NCBI GenBank assembly: GCA_963806685.1
Contig: CAWDZB010000011.1
Coordinates: forward strand, 124,001-188,000
Origin: DDH964 sp963806685
GTDB taxonomy: Bacteria; Desulfobacterota; Desulfuromonadia; Desulfuromonadales; DDH964
Direction of reading: 5' to 3'
Length of the DNA: 64,000 bases
Of the stretch, positions 40,446 through 48,918 are shown in pieces. Both the position numbers and the translations under genes were made by a program. The notes under the pieces are model-generated. The model did no database searches and was not told the DNA's origin. It saw only the letters and a program-made list of their open reading frames with translations. Each line of letters starts with the position of its first letter. Positions within the stretch are counted from its first letter, which is position 1.

Positions 40446-41984
40446 TTAAAGGTGAATAGAGGTCCGTTTGGGGGTCGAAACCGCCTTGTTGATGGCATTT
40501 ATGTAGGCCTTGGCGGAGGCGACGATGATGTCGGGATGAGCGCCTTGGCCGATGACCTCCCGCCCCCCATCCTCGAGACGCACGGTGCATTCCCCCTGGG
40601 CGTCGGTGCCGCCAGTGATGGCACCGACGGTGAAACTGACCAGCTTGGCCTGGCTCTTGGTCAGCTTCTTGATCGCCTTGAAGGTGGCGTCGACCGGGCC
40701 GTCACCGAGGGTCGCGGTCTTGCGGCGGCGACCGTCGATCTCCATCTCGACGGTGGCGGTCGGCGCCGCAAAGGAACCGGAGGCGACGTTCATCTGCAGC
40801 AGTTTGTAGCGCTCGGGAACGCGGATGATTTCGTCGGCGACGATGGCGTCCAGGTCTTCGTCGAAGATTTCCTTCTTCTTGTCGGCCAGCGACTTGAAGC
40901 GCACGAAGGCCTTTTCAATATCCTCCTTGGCGAGCTCATAGCCGAGTTCCTTGAGGCGCTCGATAAAGGCGTGGCGACCGGAGTGCTTGCCGAGGACCAG
41001 CTTGTTGGTGTTGAGGCCGATCGACTCGGGAGTCATGATCTCGTAGGTGGATTTTTCCATCATCACCCCGTGCTGGTGGATACCGGCCTCGTGGGCAAAA
41101 GCGTTGGCGCCGACGATCGCCTTGTTGGGCTGGACGACGATCCCGGTGATGGTGGAGAGGAGCTTGCTCGCCGCGTAGATGTGCTCGGTGGCGACATTGG
41201 TCCTGAAGGGCATGATGTCGTGGCGGGTGCGCAGCGTCATCACCACCTCCTCGAGGGAGCAGTTGCCGGCCCGCTCGCCGATGCCATTGATGGTGCACTC
41301 CACCTGCTCGGCGCCGGCCTGCACCGCCGCCAGGGAGTTGGCCACGGCCAGCCCCAGGTCGTTGTGGCAATGGACCGAGATGATCGCCTTTTCGATGTTG
41401 GGAACATTCTCCTTCAGGTAACGAATGATGTTGAAGTACTCCGAGGGGATGGTGTAGCCGACGGTGTCGGGGATATTGACGGTGGTGGCCCCGGCGTCGA
41501 TCACCGCCTCGATGACCCGGGCGAGAAACGGCAACCGGGTGCGCACCGCATCCTCGGCGGAGAACTCGACGTTCGGCGTGTAGCCGGCGGCACGTTTAAC
41601 CGCCCGGATCGCCGCCTCCACCACTTGGTCGTCGCTCATCTTGAGTTTGTGGCGCATATGGATGTCGCTGGTGGCGATGAAGGTGTGGATGCGCCCCCGC
41701 TCCCCGGCATACTTGAGGGCCTCCCAGGCCCGGTCGATGTCCTTGTCGTTGGCCCGCGACAAGCCGGCGATCTGCGGCCCCTTGAGGGTCTGCGCCACCT
41801 TTTTAACCGCCTCGAAATCGCCGTCGGAGGCAATCGGGAAACCAGCCTCGATGACGTCGACGTTGAGTTTTTCGAGCTGATGGGCGATGCGCAGCTTCTC
41901 CTCGATGTTCATGCTCGCGCCCGGAGACTGCTCCCCGTCGCGGAGGGTGGTATCGAAAATCCGGATGGTCTTGGCTTGGCTCAT
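40446..41984 (-). CDS. leuA: 2-isopropylmalate synthase
   Basis: A 512-residue LeuA: the catalytic HMGL-like TIM barrel with 'IFDTTLRDGEQSPGASM' (metal and substrate Asp/Arg), 'SVHCHNDLGLAVANSLAAV' (metal His) and 'INGIGERAGNCSLEEVVM', then the C-terminal LeuA dimer domain (about 385-512) that gives leucine feedback inhibition. It commits 2-oxoisovalerate to leucine. AAGGAG stands 7 bases before the ATG at 41984. Expression is controlled by the T-box upstream, and its ATG overlaps the stop of a short leader ORF. Confidence 0.97.
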   Translation of the reverse strand: MSQAKTIRIFDTTLRDGEQSPGASMNIEEKLRIAHQLEKLNVDVIEAGFPIASDGDFEAVKKVAQTLKGPQIAGLSRANDKDIDRAWEALKYAGERGRIHTFIATSDIHMRHKLKMSDDQVVEAAIRAVKRAAGYTPNVEFSAEDAVRTRLPFLARVIEAVIDAGATTVNIPDTVGYTIPSEYFNIIRYLKENVPNIEKAIISVHCHNDLGLAVANSLAAVQAGAEQVECTINGIGERAGNCSLEEVVMTLRTRHDIMPFRTNVATEHIYAASKLLSTITGIVVQPNKAIVGANAFAHEAGIHQHGVMMEKSTYEIMTPESIGLNTNKLVLGKHSGRHAFIERLKELGYELAKEDIEKAFVRFKSLADKKKEIFDEDLDAIVADEIIRVPERYKLLQMNVASGSFAAPTATVEMEIDGRRRKTATLGDGPVDATFKAIKKLTKSQAKLVSFTVGAITGGTDAQGECTVRLEDGGREVIGQGAHPDIIVASAKAYINAINKAVSTPKRTSIHL

Positions 41985-42097
41985 GGTTGGTCTCCTTGAG
42001 AGGTTGTGGACCGAGCGGTCCAAAGTGGTCGCAATGGGAGTTGCCTGGACACGGCAGCCCCGTGTCCTCCGGTTAGTTCACCCAGGTCCGATTCCAT
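41981..42097 (-). CDS. Candidate 38-residue leader peptide overlapping the leuA start
   Basis: An ATG at 42097 with AGGAGGT 6 bases upstream opens a 38-codon frame. Its TGA (41981-41983) overlaps the leuA ATG (41982-41984) as ATGA. Five codons are leucine and all five are different (CTG, CTA, CTC, TTG, CTT); three fall within six codons after a stable hairpin GGACACGG/CCGTGTCC (42060-42067 with 42047-42054). A second hairpin GGACC/GGTCC stands just before the leuA ribosome site. The frame lies after the T-box terminator, so it would be made only on read-through. No protein family is recognised. Coding status is inferred. Confidence 0.45.
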   Translation of the reverse strand: MESDLGELTGGHGAAVSRQLPLRPLWTARSTTSQGDQP

Positions 42098-42148
42098 CCG
42101 ACCACCTCCTTTCCCTGCGAATTTTGTGGGTCTGGCGGGAAACGCCAT

Positions 42149-42396
42149 AAAAAAACTCCCGCCCTGTACAGGGGCGAGAGCTTGCGCTTCGCGGTACCAC
42201 CCTGATTCAGTCCCGTAGGACCCTTCTTTGGCCGATTACGCTGGCAGGCGGCGAACTCTAGCTGCCCTGGGGCAGGTTCAAATCCGCGGCTCGGAGGCGA
42301 GTTCGGCTCTTTCCTGTACCGGCTCGCAGCGACCGCCGGCTCTCTGCAACAGGATGGGGAGCCTACTACTCCTCTTCATCGCCTTTCTTGATCAGT
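42149..42396 (-). promoter_or_regulatory. T-box riboswitch, leucine specifier CUC, controlling leuA
   Basis: The minus strand carries the 14-base T-box AGGGTGGTACCGCG (42190-42203), followed by a terminator hairpin with seven T (about 42149-42180). Stem I is clear: GGCTC pairs with GAGCC and CCTGT with ACAGG, and the specifier loop has the AGTA motif on the 5' side facing GAA-CTC on the 3' side. CTC (42299-42301) is a leucine codon. Uncharged leucine tRNA would base-pair with the specifier and the T-box bulge and allow read-through to leuA. Leucine T-boxes in front of leuA are known in Deltaproteobacteria although the element is mostly Gram-positive. Confidence 0.93.
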
Positions 42397-42402
42397 CCGG
42401 TA

Positions 42403-42432
42403 AATAAACCAGAAGTTCCCGGCGCTTGTCAA
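42403..42432 (-). promoter_or_regulatory. Promoter of the leuA T-box leader
   Basis: Minus-strand TTGACA (42427-42432), 18-base spacer, TTTATT (42403-42408). The predicted start near 42396 places the T-box stem I at the very 5' end of the RNA, as expected. The remaining gap 42433-42610 shows nothing I can identify. Confidence 0.65.
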
Positions 42433-42610
42433 GGCCGATTCATCGCAATCGGGCAATAGAAAAACGAATTTTCAGCATACGAGACTTAGTTTGATCCACC
42501 CGAATGCCGTGTCTATCACATTGCTGCTCAGAACCGATGAGGACCCTCGCCCAGAGGCAAGCAGTATCGACACCGGCCTTTGCGCCAAGCGAGATCCGCG
42601 GGCCGGACGA

Positions 42611-43255
42611 TTACCGCAGGTAAGCGAGGATAGTTTCGCCGGCTACGGTGGTCTCGCCGTTGCGAATCGTCACCTCTGCGCCGCGAGGAAAGTAGAGATC
42701 GACCCGAGAGCCGAAACGGATCAGGCCGTAACGCCGACCCCGATCGATGCTGTCGCCGACCTCGGGATAGGTCACGATGCGCCGCGCGACCAGGCCGGCG
42801 ATCTGGACGCAGAGCAGCCGTGCCCCTTCGGGCGTTTCGATCAGCAGCCCGGCCTGTTCGTTCTGCAGGCTCGCCTTGTCCAGGGAGGCGTTGAAAAATT
42901 CCCCCTTGTTGTAGAACTTCTCCACCACCGTGCCGGTCACCGGCGCACGGTTGACATGCACGTTGAAGACGTTCATGAAGATGCTGACCTTGGTCGCCTC
43001 CTCTTTGAAGTAGCGATCTTCCATGACCTCGCCAACGAAAATCACCTTGCCGTCGGCAGGCGCAACCACGGCATCCGGCTCATCGGGGGTGATTCGTTCC
43101 GGATTTCGGAAGAAATAGACGGTGAACAAGGTCAGGCCGAGCAGCAGCACGGTCGGCAACGACCAGCCGAGCAAGGCGAAGACCAGGGTGATAAAAGCAA
43201 AAAGGGCGATGAAAGGATAACCTTCGCTCGCCACCGGTTGGTTCTGATTTCGCAC
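42611..43255 (-). CDS. psd: Phosphatidylserine decarboxylase, short form
   Basis: A 214-residue pyruvoyl enzyme that makes phosphatidylethanolamine. The self-cleavage site is G182-S183 in 'GLIRFGSRVDLYFP', as in short Psd proteins, where larger ones have LGST. Other blocks: 'VVAPADGKVIFVGEV' and 'MNVFNVHVNRAPVTG'. One or two hydrophobic segments lie at about 14-46. I prefer a GTG start at 43255 because GGAAGGA lies 8 bases upstream and the protein then begins 'RNQNQPVASEGYPF' as in homologues. An in-frame ATG at 43306 falls inside the ilvC terminator. pssA is not seen nearby. Confidence 0.9.
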   Translation of the reverse strand: MRNQNQPVASEGYPFIALFAFITLVFALLGWSLPTVLLLGLTLFTVYFFRNPERITPDEPDAVVAPADGKVIFVGEVMEDRYFKEEATKVSIFMNVFNVHVNRAPVTGTVVEKFYNKGEFFNASLDKASLQNEQAGLLIETPEGARLLCVQIAGLVARRIVTYPEVGDSIDRGRRYGLIRFGSRVDLYFPRGAEVTIRNGETTVAGETILAYLR

Positions 43256-43282
43256 CTGGATCGTTCCTTCCGCTAGAGGATA

Positions 43283-43318
43283 AACCGGCCGGGAATTTGC
43301 CTGCATTCCCGGCCGGTT
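43283..43318 (-). terminator. Terminator after ilvC
   Basis: A perfect 14-bp stem (43283-43296 with 43305-43318) and an 8-base loop, 9 bases past the ilvC stop and 28 bases before the psd start. The T-tract is short, so psd may be reached by read-through. Confidence 0.7.
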
Positions 43319-43326
43319 GGTCGCGA

Positions 43327-44337
43327 TCAGTTCTTGCTCTTGTCGACGATTTTCTGGATCCAGGGCATCATGCTGCGAAGCCGCTCGCCGACCTTCTCGA
43401 TGGGGTGGGCAGCGTTGAGACGCCGGCGGGCGGTCATCTCCGGATAGTTGGTCTGCCCCTCGAGGATGAAGCGCTTGGCATAGTCGCCGGTCTGGATGTT
43501 CTTCAGGCACTCGCGCATCGCCTCGCGGCTCTGTTCGTTGATTACCTGCGGGCCGGTGACGTACTCGCCATATTCGGCATTGTTGGAGATCGAGTAGTTC
43601 ATGTTGGCGATGCCGCCCTCGTACATCAGATCGACGATCAGCTTGAGCTCGTGGAGACACTCGAAGTAGGCCATCTCAGGGGCGTAACCGGCCTCGACCA
43701 GGGTTTCGAAACCGGCCTTGACCAGTTCCACGGCACCGCCGCAGAGGACCGCCTGCTCACCGAAGAGGTCGGTTTCGGTCTCGTCCTTGAAGGTGGTCTC
43801 GATAATCCCGGTACGTCCGCCGCCAATGGCGCTGGCATAGGAAAGGGCGACGTTCTTGGCGTTGCCGGTGGCATCCTGGAAGATCGCGATCAGATCCGGA
43901 ATGCCGCCGCCGCGGACAAACTCGGAACGAACGGTGTGTCCCGGGGCCTTGGGAGCGATCATAATCACGTCGAGGTCAGCGCGGGGCACGACCTGGTTGT
44001 AGTGGATGGCGAAGCCGTGGGCGAAAGCCAGGGTCGCGCCCTGTTTCAGGTTCGGCTCGATCTCGGCCAGGTAGAGCCTGGACTGGAACTCATCGGGAGT
44101 GAGAATCATCACCAGGTCGGCAGCGGCCACCGCGGTGGCGACATCCTTGACCGGCAGGCCGGCATTGACGGCCTTCTTCGCCGAGGCCGAGCCTTCGCGC
44201 AGGGCCACGGTGACATCGACCCCGGAATCCTTGAGATTGTTGGCATGGGCATGCCCCTGGGAGCCGTAGCCGACGATGGCCACTTTCATTCCCCGGATAA
44301 TAGACAGGTCGGCGTCCTTGTCGTAGTAGACCTTCAT
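43327..44337 (-). CDS. ilvC: Ketol-acid reductoisomerase (class I)
   Basis: A 336-residue IlvC: NADPH motif 'VAIVGYGSQGHAHANNLKDSG', 'FAHGFAIHYNQVVP' and the knotted domain with 'GGRTGIIETTFKDETETDLFGEQ' holding the Mg-binding Asp/Glu. It converts acetolactate to dihydroxyisovalerate (and the isoleucine analogue). The ATG at 44337 has AGGAGG 7 bases upstream. Within ilvD-ilvB-ilvN-ilvC, it follows ilvN by 125 bases with a hairpin in between. Confidence 0.97.
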   Translation of the reverse strand: MKVYYDKDADLSIIRGMKVAIVGYGSQGHAHANNLKDSGVDVTVALREGSASAKKAVNAGLPVKDVATAVAAADLVMILTPDEFQSRLYLAEIEPNLKQGATLAFAHGFAIHYNQVVPRADLDVIMIAPKAPGHTVRSEFVRGGGIPDLIAIFQDATGNAKNVALSYASAIGGGRTGIIETTFKDETETDLFGEQAVLCGGAVELVKAGFETLVEAGYAPEMAYFECLHELKLIVDLMYEGGIANMNYSISNNAEYGEYVTGPQVINEQSREAMRECLKNIQTGDYAKRFILEGQTNYPEMTARRRLNAAHPIEKVGERLRSMMPWIQKIVDKSKN

Positions 44338-44414
44338 TGCTGGTATTCCTCCTTGTGACGAATGGTAGTCGCTTTTGGGCCAATCCTTATAACACAACCG
44401 GCGCCGCATTGCCA

Positions 44415-44441
44415 AACCCTTTTCGCGGAGGGAAAAGGGTT
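44415..44441 (-). terminator. Hairpin between ilvN and ilvC
   Basis: AACCCTTTT (44415-44423) pairs with AAAAGGGTT (44433-44441). It is AT-rich at the loop end and may be a weak terminator or a processing site inside the ilv message. Confidence 0.35.
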
Positions 44442-44462
44442 CAGGGTGGTCGTAAAGGCCTG

Positions 44463-44960
44463 CTATTCGGCCCCCTTCCAGCCCTTGGTGCCGCGGCCGA
44501 GAACCACCGGCCCGGAACGCACCAGTTCCTTGATCCCCATCGGCCGCAGCAACTCGATGATGGCATTGACCTTGGCCGGGGCACCGGTAATCTCGACGGT
44601 ATAGGAACGCGGGGTGACATCGACCACCTTGGCGCGGAAGATATCAACAATGCGCAGCACCTCGGCCCGGGTTTCCTCTTCGGCAGAGACCTTGATCAGC
44701 GCCATCTCCCTCTCGATGTAATCCTGACTGGTGAAATCGATGACCTTGATGGTGTCGATCAGCTTGTTGAGCTGCTTGGTGATCTGTTCGAGGATCTGCT
44801 CGTCACCACGGGTGACAATGGTCATCCGCGAGACCGACGGGTCGAGGGTGGGAGCCACCGACAGGCTCTCGATATTGAAGCCGCGGCCCGAGAAGAGTCC
44901 GGACACCCGGCTAAGCACCCCGAACTCGTTTTCCACCAGCACCGAAATCGTATGTTTCAT
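44463..44960 (-). CDS. ilvN: Acetolactate synthase small (regulatory) subunit
   Basis: A 165-residue regulatory subunit with an N-terminal ACT domain ('SVLVENEFGVLSRVSGLFSG', 'GFNIESLSVAPT') and a C-terminal domain ('VTPRSYTVEITGAPAKVNAI'). It gives valine inhibition to IlvB. Two ATGs lie close; the first (44966) touches the AAGGAGA site, so I use the second (44960), 8 bases from it. The gap to ilvB is 40 bases. Confidence 0.96.
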   Translation of the reverse strand: MKHTISVLVENEFGVLSRVSGLFSGRGFNIESLSVAPTLDPSVSRMTIVTRGDEQILEQITKQLNKLIDTIKVIDFTSQDYIEREMALIKVSAEEETRAEVLRIVDIFRAKVVDVTPRSYTVEITGAPAKVNAIIELLRPMGIKELVRSGPVVLGRGTKGWKGAE

Positions 44961-45000
44961 GGGCATGTCTCCTTGGTCATTGAATCAGCAACGGCCGCCG

Positions 45001-46698
45001 TTAAGAGGCCAGCACCATCTCGTTGATTCCGGCGCCGGCGGGAACCATCGGTAGCACGTTTTCCTCGCGGGCGACCTTGAACTCCATAATCACCGGCCCC
45101 GGTGTAGCGAAGGCCTTTTTGATCACCTCCTCGACCTCTTCGGGACGGGTAGCCTGCAGGCCGGTCGCGCCGTAAGCTTCGGCAAGCTTGACGAAATCGA
45201 TGGGCAGCTCGAGGCAGGTCTGGCTGTAGCGCTTGTCGAAGAAAAGCTGCTGCCACTGGCGGACCATGCCCAGGAAATTGTTGTTGAGAATGGCGATTTT
45301 CACCGGCAGCCGGTACTGCACCAGGGTCGCCAGCTCCTGGGAATTCATCTGGAAGGAACCGTCACCGGAAATGTCGATAACCTGCCGCTCGGGGAAGGCG
45401 GCCTGGGCGCCAAGGGCGGAGGGCAGGCCATAGCCCATGGTGCCGAGCCCCCCGGAGGTAAGGAAGGTACGGGGCTGACGAAATTCGAAAAACTGTGCCG
45501 CCCACATCTGGTGCTGGCCGACCTCGGTGGTGACGATGGCATCGTCGGCAGAGAGCTCCCGCAGCTTCTCGATGACGAACTGGGGTTTGATGACCTTGTC
45601 GGAAGCCTTGTAGGTCATCGGATGCTGGACCTTCCACTCCTCGATCTCCTTGCGCCAGGGGGCGAGGCTCGCGGACAGCGCCTTGACCTCGGCACTGCGT
45701 TCGGCGAGCTTGGTGACGATCTTGCCGAGCACGTCCTTGAGATCGCCGACGATCGGCAAATCGACGCGGACGTTCTTTTTGATCGAGGTCGGGTCGATGT
45801 CGACATGGATGATCTTGGCATGCGGGGCGAAAGTGGCGATCTTGCCGGTGACCCGGTCGTCGAAGCGGGCACCGACGGCGATCAGCAGGTCAGTATGGGT
45901 CACTGCCATGTTGGCGTAGTAGGTACCGTGCATGCCGAGCATACCGAGGCTCAGGGGATTGTTGCGCGGAAAGGAGGCCATCGCCATCAGGGTCGTGGTG
46001 ACCGGGGCCTGGATGGTTTCGGCGAAGCTCCGCAGCTCGCCGCTGGCATCGGAGAGAGCGACCCCGCCGCCGACGTAGATGACCGGCTTCTTGGCCGCCA
46101 GGATCATCTTCACCGCCTTCTCCACCTGCCGCAGGTTGCCGCTGTAGGTCGGCTTGTAGCCGCGGAGTTCGACGGAATCCGGGTATTCGAACCTGGTCGA
46201 AGCGAGCTGGACGTCCTTGGGCAGGTCGATCAGCACCGGGCCGGGGCGGCCGGTGCGGGCGATGTAGAAGGCCTGCTTGATGATCCGCGCCAGGTCATTG
46301 ACGTCCTTGACCAGGTAGTTGTGCTTGGTGATCGGCCGGGTGATGCCGATGATGTCCGCCTCCTGGAAGGCATCGTTGCCGATCAACGGCGTCGGCACCT
46401 GACCGGTAATGATCACCATCGGAATCGAGTCCATATAGGCGGTGGCGATGCCGGTGATGGTGTTGGTGGCCCCGGGACCGCTGGTGGCAATCGCCACCCC
46501 GACCTTTCCGGTCGCCCGGGAGTAGCCGTCGGCGGCATGCACCGCAGCCTGTTCGTGACGGGTCAGGATGTGCTTGACGGGATAGTCCATCAGATCGTTG
46601 TAGATGTTGATGACCGTCCCCCCGGGGTAACCGAAAATCGTGTCGATCCCTTCGAGCACCAGGCATTCCAGCAGAATCTGCGATCCGGTCTTTTTCAC
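45001..46698 (-). CDS. ilvB: Acetolactate synthase large (catalytic) subunit
   Basis: A 565-residue ThDP enzyme. The catalytic Glu is in 'ILTRHEQAAVHAADGYSRAT', FAD-region blocks are central, and the ThDP-Mg site is 'ISGDGSFQMNSQELATLVQY' through 'ILNNNFLGMVRQWQ'. It makes acetolactate and acetohydroxybutyrate, the first shared step for valine, leucine and isoleucine. It lies between ilvD and ilvN; the ilvD-ilvB gap... on this strand ilvD is upstream and the gap holds a heptamer array. Confidence 0.97.
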   Translation of the reverse strand: MKKTGSQILLECLVLEGIDTIFGYPGGTVINIYNDLMDYPVKHILTRHEQAAVHAADGYSRATGKVGVAIATSGPGATNTITGIATAYMDSIPMVIITGQVPTPLIGNDAFQEADIIGITRPITKHNYLVKDVNDLARIIKQAFYIARTGRPGPVLIDLPKDVQLASTRFEYPDSVELRGYKPTYSGNLRQVEKAVKMILAAKKPVIYVGGGVALSDASGELRSFAETIQAPVTTTLMAMASFPRNNPLSLGMLGMHGTYYANMAVTHTDLLIAVGARFDDRVTGKIATFAPHAKIIHVDIDPTSIKKNVRVDLPIVGDLKDVLGKIVTKLAERSAEVKALSASLAPWRKEIEEWKVQHPMTYKASDKVIKPQFVIEKLRELSADDAIVTTEVGQHQMWAAQFFEFRQPRTFLTSGGLGTMGYGLPSALGAQAAFPERQVIDISGDGSFQMNSQELATLVQYRLPVKIAILNNNFLGMVRQWQQLFFDKRYSQTCLELPIDFVKLAEAYGATGLQATRPEEVEEVIKKAFATPGPVIMEFKVAREENVLPMVPAGAGINEMVLAS

Positions 46699-46723
46699 CG
46701 AAACCTCCCCTTTATCAGCAAGG

Positions 46724-46786
46724 TTGAATTACGAATTTTGAATTCCGAATTAAATTCATAATTTATAATTCAAAATTCAAAATTGA
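46724..46786. repeat. Heptamer-periodic inverted array between ilvD and ilvB
   Basis: Nine exact 7-base units: TTGAATT, ACGAATT, TTGAATT, CCGAATT, then AAATTCA, TAATTTA, TAATTCA, AAATTCA, AAATTGA. The GAATT half faces its complement, so the whole array is a degenerate palindrome. It is strongly AT-rich against GC-rich neighbours. Confidence 0.9.
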
Positions 46787-46791
46787 CGGGT

Positions 46792-48456
46792 TCAGGCCTT
46801 GGTCACCGCGCCGGTGTTGGCAGAGGTGACTACGGCCGCGTAGCGGGCCAGCCACCCCCGTTGGATCTTCGGTTCCGGGCGGCTCCAGCGGGCCCGGCGT
46901 TCTTCCAGCAGAGCCGGGTCGACCCGCAGTTCGAGCTTGCGGTTCGGGATATCGAGAACGATGGTGTCGCCATTCTCGACCAAAGCGATGGGACCGCCCT
47001 CGGCCGCTTCCGGAGAAATGTGACCGATGCAGGGGCCACGGGTGCCGCCGGAGAAGCGACCGTCGGTGATCAGGGCGACGCTGTCGCCGAGACCGAGCCC
47101 CATCAGGGTGGCGGTGGGCGCCAGCATCTCGCGCATGCCGGGACCGCCCTTGGGGCCCTCGTAGCGAATGACGACGATGTCCCCGGCGACGATGACGCCG
47201 TTCATCAGCGCCTGCATCGCCCCTTCCTCGGAGTCGAAACAGACCGCCCGTCCCTCGAAGCGCATCATCTTCTCGGAAACCCCGGACTGCTTGACGATCG
47301 CCCCGTCGGGGGCGAGGTTGCCGGTCAGCACTGCGATGCCGCCTTCCGGGCGGATCGGGTCGGACACTGGGTGCACCACCTCTTCGTCGACCTGCTCGAC
47401 GCTGGCGACGATCTCCTTGATGGTCGGCCCGGTCAGGGTCGGGTTGTCGTTGATCCGGTCGCGCAGCTGGTAGAGGACCGCGGCCACGCCACCGGCGGCG
47501 TCGAGGTCTTCCATGAAGTGCTTGCCGCCGGGGTTCATCGAGGCCAGCTGCGGGGTGCTGCGGCCCAGTTCGTCAAACACTTCCAGCGGCAACTCGACGC
47601 CGGCCTCCCGCGCGATGGCGAGCAAATGCAACACGGTGTTGGAGGAGCCACCCAGCGCCAGGTCGACGCGGATGGCATTCTCGAAGGCGGCCCGGGTCAT
47701 GATCTGCCGCGGGGTGATGCCGTCGCGCACCAGCTGCACGATCCGCTCGCCCGAGGCGAAGGCAATGCGCCGCTTGAGGGAGGAGACCGCCAGGGCGGTT
47801 CCGCAGCGCACCAGGCTCATCCCCAGGGTCTCGGTGAGGATCGCCATGGTGTTGGCAGTGAACAGGCCCTGGCAGGAACCTGCCGTGGGGCAGGCCTGGT
47901 CCTCGCAGAGCTGAAGCTCCTTGGCGTCGATCACCCCGGCCTTGTAGCGGGCCATGGCCTCGAAGGTATCGGTGACGAAGGAGAAGCGCCGCGTTCCTTC
48001 GCCGCGCCCGGTAAGCATCGGCCCGGCGGTGACGACGATGCAGGGGATGTCGAGGCGCGCCGCGGCCATCAGCATCCCCGGAGTGATCTTGTCGCAGTTG
48101 GTCAAAAGCACCAAGCCGTCAAGGCGGTGGGCCTCGGCCACCGACTCGATCATGTCCGCGATCAGCTCGCGGGTCGGCAGGGAATAGTGCATCCCCTTGT
48201 GGCCCATTGCGATGCCATCGCAGACCCCGGGGATACCGAAGAAGAAGGAGTAGCCGCCACCGGTGTGGACCCCTTTCTCAATGAAGCGCTCCAGATCGCG
48301 CATTCCGGTGTGGCCCGGAATGAGATCGGTGAAGGAAGTGGCGATGCCGATGAACGGGCGGTCCATCTGTTCCCGGGGTACCCCGGTACCCATCAGCAGG
48401 GCGCGATGCGGAGTACGCTCAAAGCCCTGGGTGATCATATCACTGCGTTTGCTCAT
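46792..48456 (-). CDS. ilvD: Dihydroxy-acid dehydratase
   Basis: A 554-residue iron-sulfur dehydratase. Cluster Cys lie in 'VLLTNCDKITPGMLMAAARL' and 'QACPTAGSCQGLFTANTMAI', and 'TDGRFSGGTRGPCIGHISPE' is the C-terminal signature. It makes the 2-oxo acids for valine, leucine and isoleucine. It is the first gene of the ilv run; AAGGA stands 11 bases before the ATG. No T-box is seen in its leader, only a hairpin with a U-rich tail. Confidence 0.97.
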   Translation of the reverse strand: MSKRSDMITQGFERTPHRALLMGTGVPREQMDRPFIGIATSFTDLIPGHTGMRDLERFIEKGVHTGGGYSFFFGIPGVCDGIAMGHKGMHYSLPTRELIADMIESVAEAHRLDGLVLLTNCDKITPGMLMAAARLDIPCIVVTAGPMLTGRGEGTRRFSFVTDTFEAMARYKAGVIDAKELQLCEDQACPTAGSCQGLFTANTMAILTETLGMSLVRCGTALAVSSLKRRIAFASGERIVQLVRDGITPRQIMTRAAFENAIRVDLALGGSSNTVLHLLAIAREAGVELPLEVFDELGRSTPQLASMNPGGKHFMEDLDAAGGVAAVLYQLRDRINDNPTLTGPTIKEIVASVEQVDEEVVHPVSDPIRPEGGIAVLTGNLAPDGAIVKQSGVSEKMMRFEGRAVCFDSEEGAMQALMNGVIVAGDIVVIRYEGPKGGPGMREMLAPTATLMGLGLGDSVALITDGRFSGGTRGPCIGHISPEAAEGGPIALVENGDTIVLDIPNRKLELRVDPALLEERRARWSRPEPKIQRGWLARYAAVVTSANTGAVTKA

Positions 48457-48491
48457 GTCGGATCGAATCCTTGCGTCCTGAGAATAAGAGA

Positions 48492-48514
48492 ACAGGGGTC
48501 GTTCAGACCCCTGT
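48492..48514 (-). terminator. Terminator/attenuator-like hairpin upstream of ilvD
   Basis: ACAGGGGTC (48492-48500) pairs with GACCCCTGT (48506-48514), 5-base loop, followed on the minus strand by TTCTCTTATTCT. It stands 36 bases before the ilvD start. A second imperfect hairpin at 48571-48610 directly follows the DUF465 gene. Confidence 0.6.
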
Positions 48515-48623
48515 CCTGCGCTGGTCGTCGAATCTATCTCCTCCAGGCGACCGTGTCAGCCCGGGGTGGAGACGGCAAAGGGTTCCGGCTTGTCCCGGAA
48601 CCCCGCCGTCTTATTCCATTCTA

Positions 48624-48845
48624 TCAGTGGCGGTAGTTGCCAATGATTTGCTCCATTTCATCCTTGCCGGCCAGTTTCAATTTCTGGATATTCTTCTTTT
48701 CCCTTTCCTCTTCCGGGCTGAGAAACGGGCGATCCTCGAACTGAAGCAACTCTTTTTCCAGCAAGCGGTGTTCCTCGTAAAGCAGGCGAAAGCGGGGATT
48801 GCTGTCGAACAAGGCCTGGACCAGAGTCTGATCTTTCTCCTCCAT
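48624..48845 (-). CDS. DUF465 (YdcH-like) small protein
   Basis: A 73-residue, largely helical and charged protein: 'NPRFRLLYEEHRLLEKELLQ' and 'EEREKKNIQKLKLAGKDEME' are the pattern of the YdcH/DUF465 family, whose role is unknown. GGGAGG stands 9 bases before the ATG at 48845. It follows tsaB by 73 bases and precedes a hairpin. Confidence 0.82.
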   Translation of the reverse strand: MEEKDQTLVQALFDSNPRFRLLYEEHRLLEKELLQFEDRPFLSPEEEREKKNIQKLKLAGKDEMEQIIGNYRH

Positions 48846-48918
48846 CAAGCACCTCCCGGGCAAGGGTTAACAAGGAGCGAAAAACGCCTTTTTAAAATAG
48901 CGATTGCCAAAATGCTTG

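Noticed and set aside
42256..42300. tRNA-like GGTTCAAATCC with flanking pairing on the plus strand
   Set aside because: It lies in the minus-strand T-box leader, and no D-arm, anticodon arm or acceptor stem can be built around it.
43256..43660. N-terminal extension of psd upstream of the GTG start
   Set aside because: It would be translated through the ilvC terminator and the ilvC coding region in another frame; the GTG at 43255 has a proper ribosome site.
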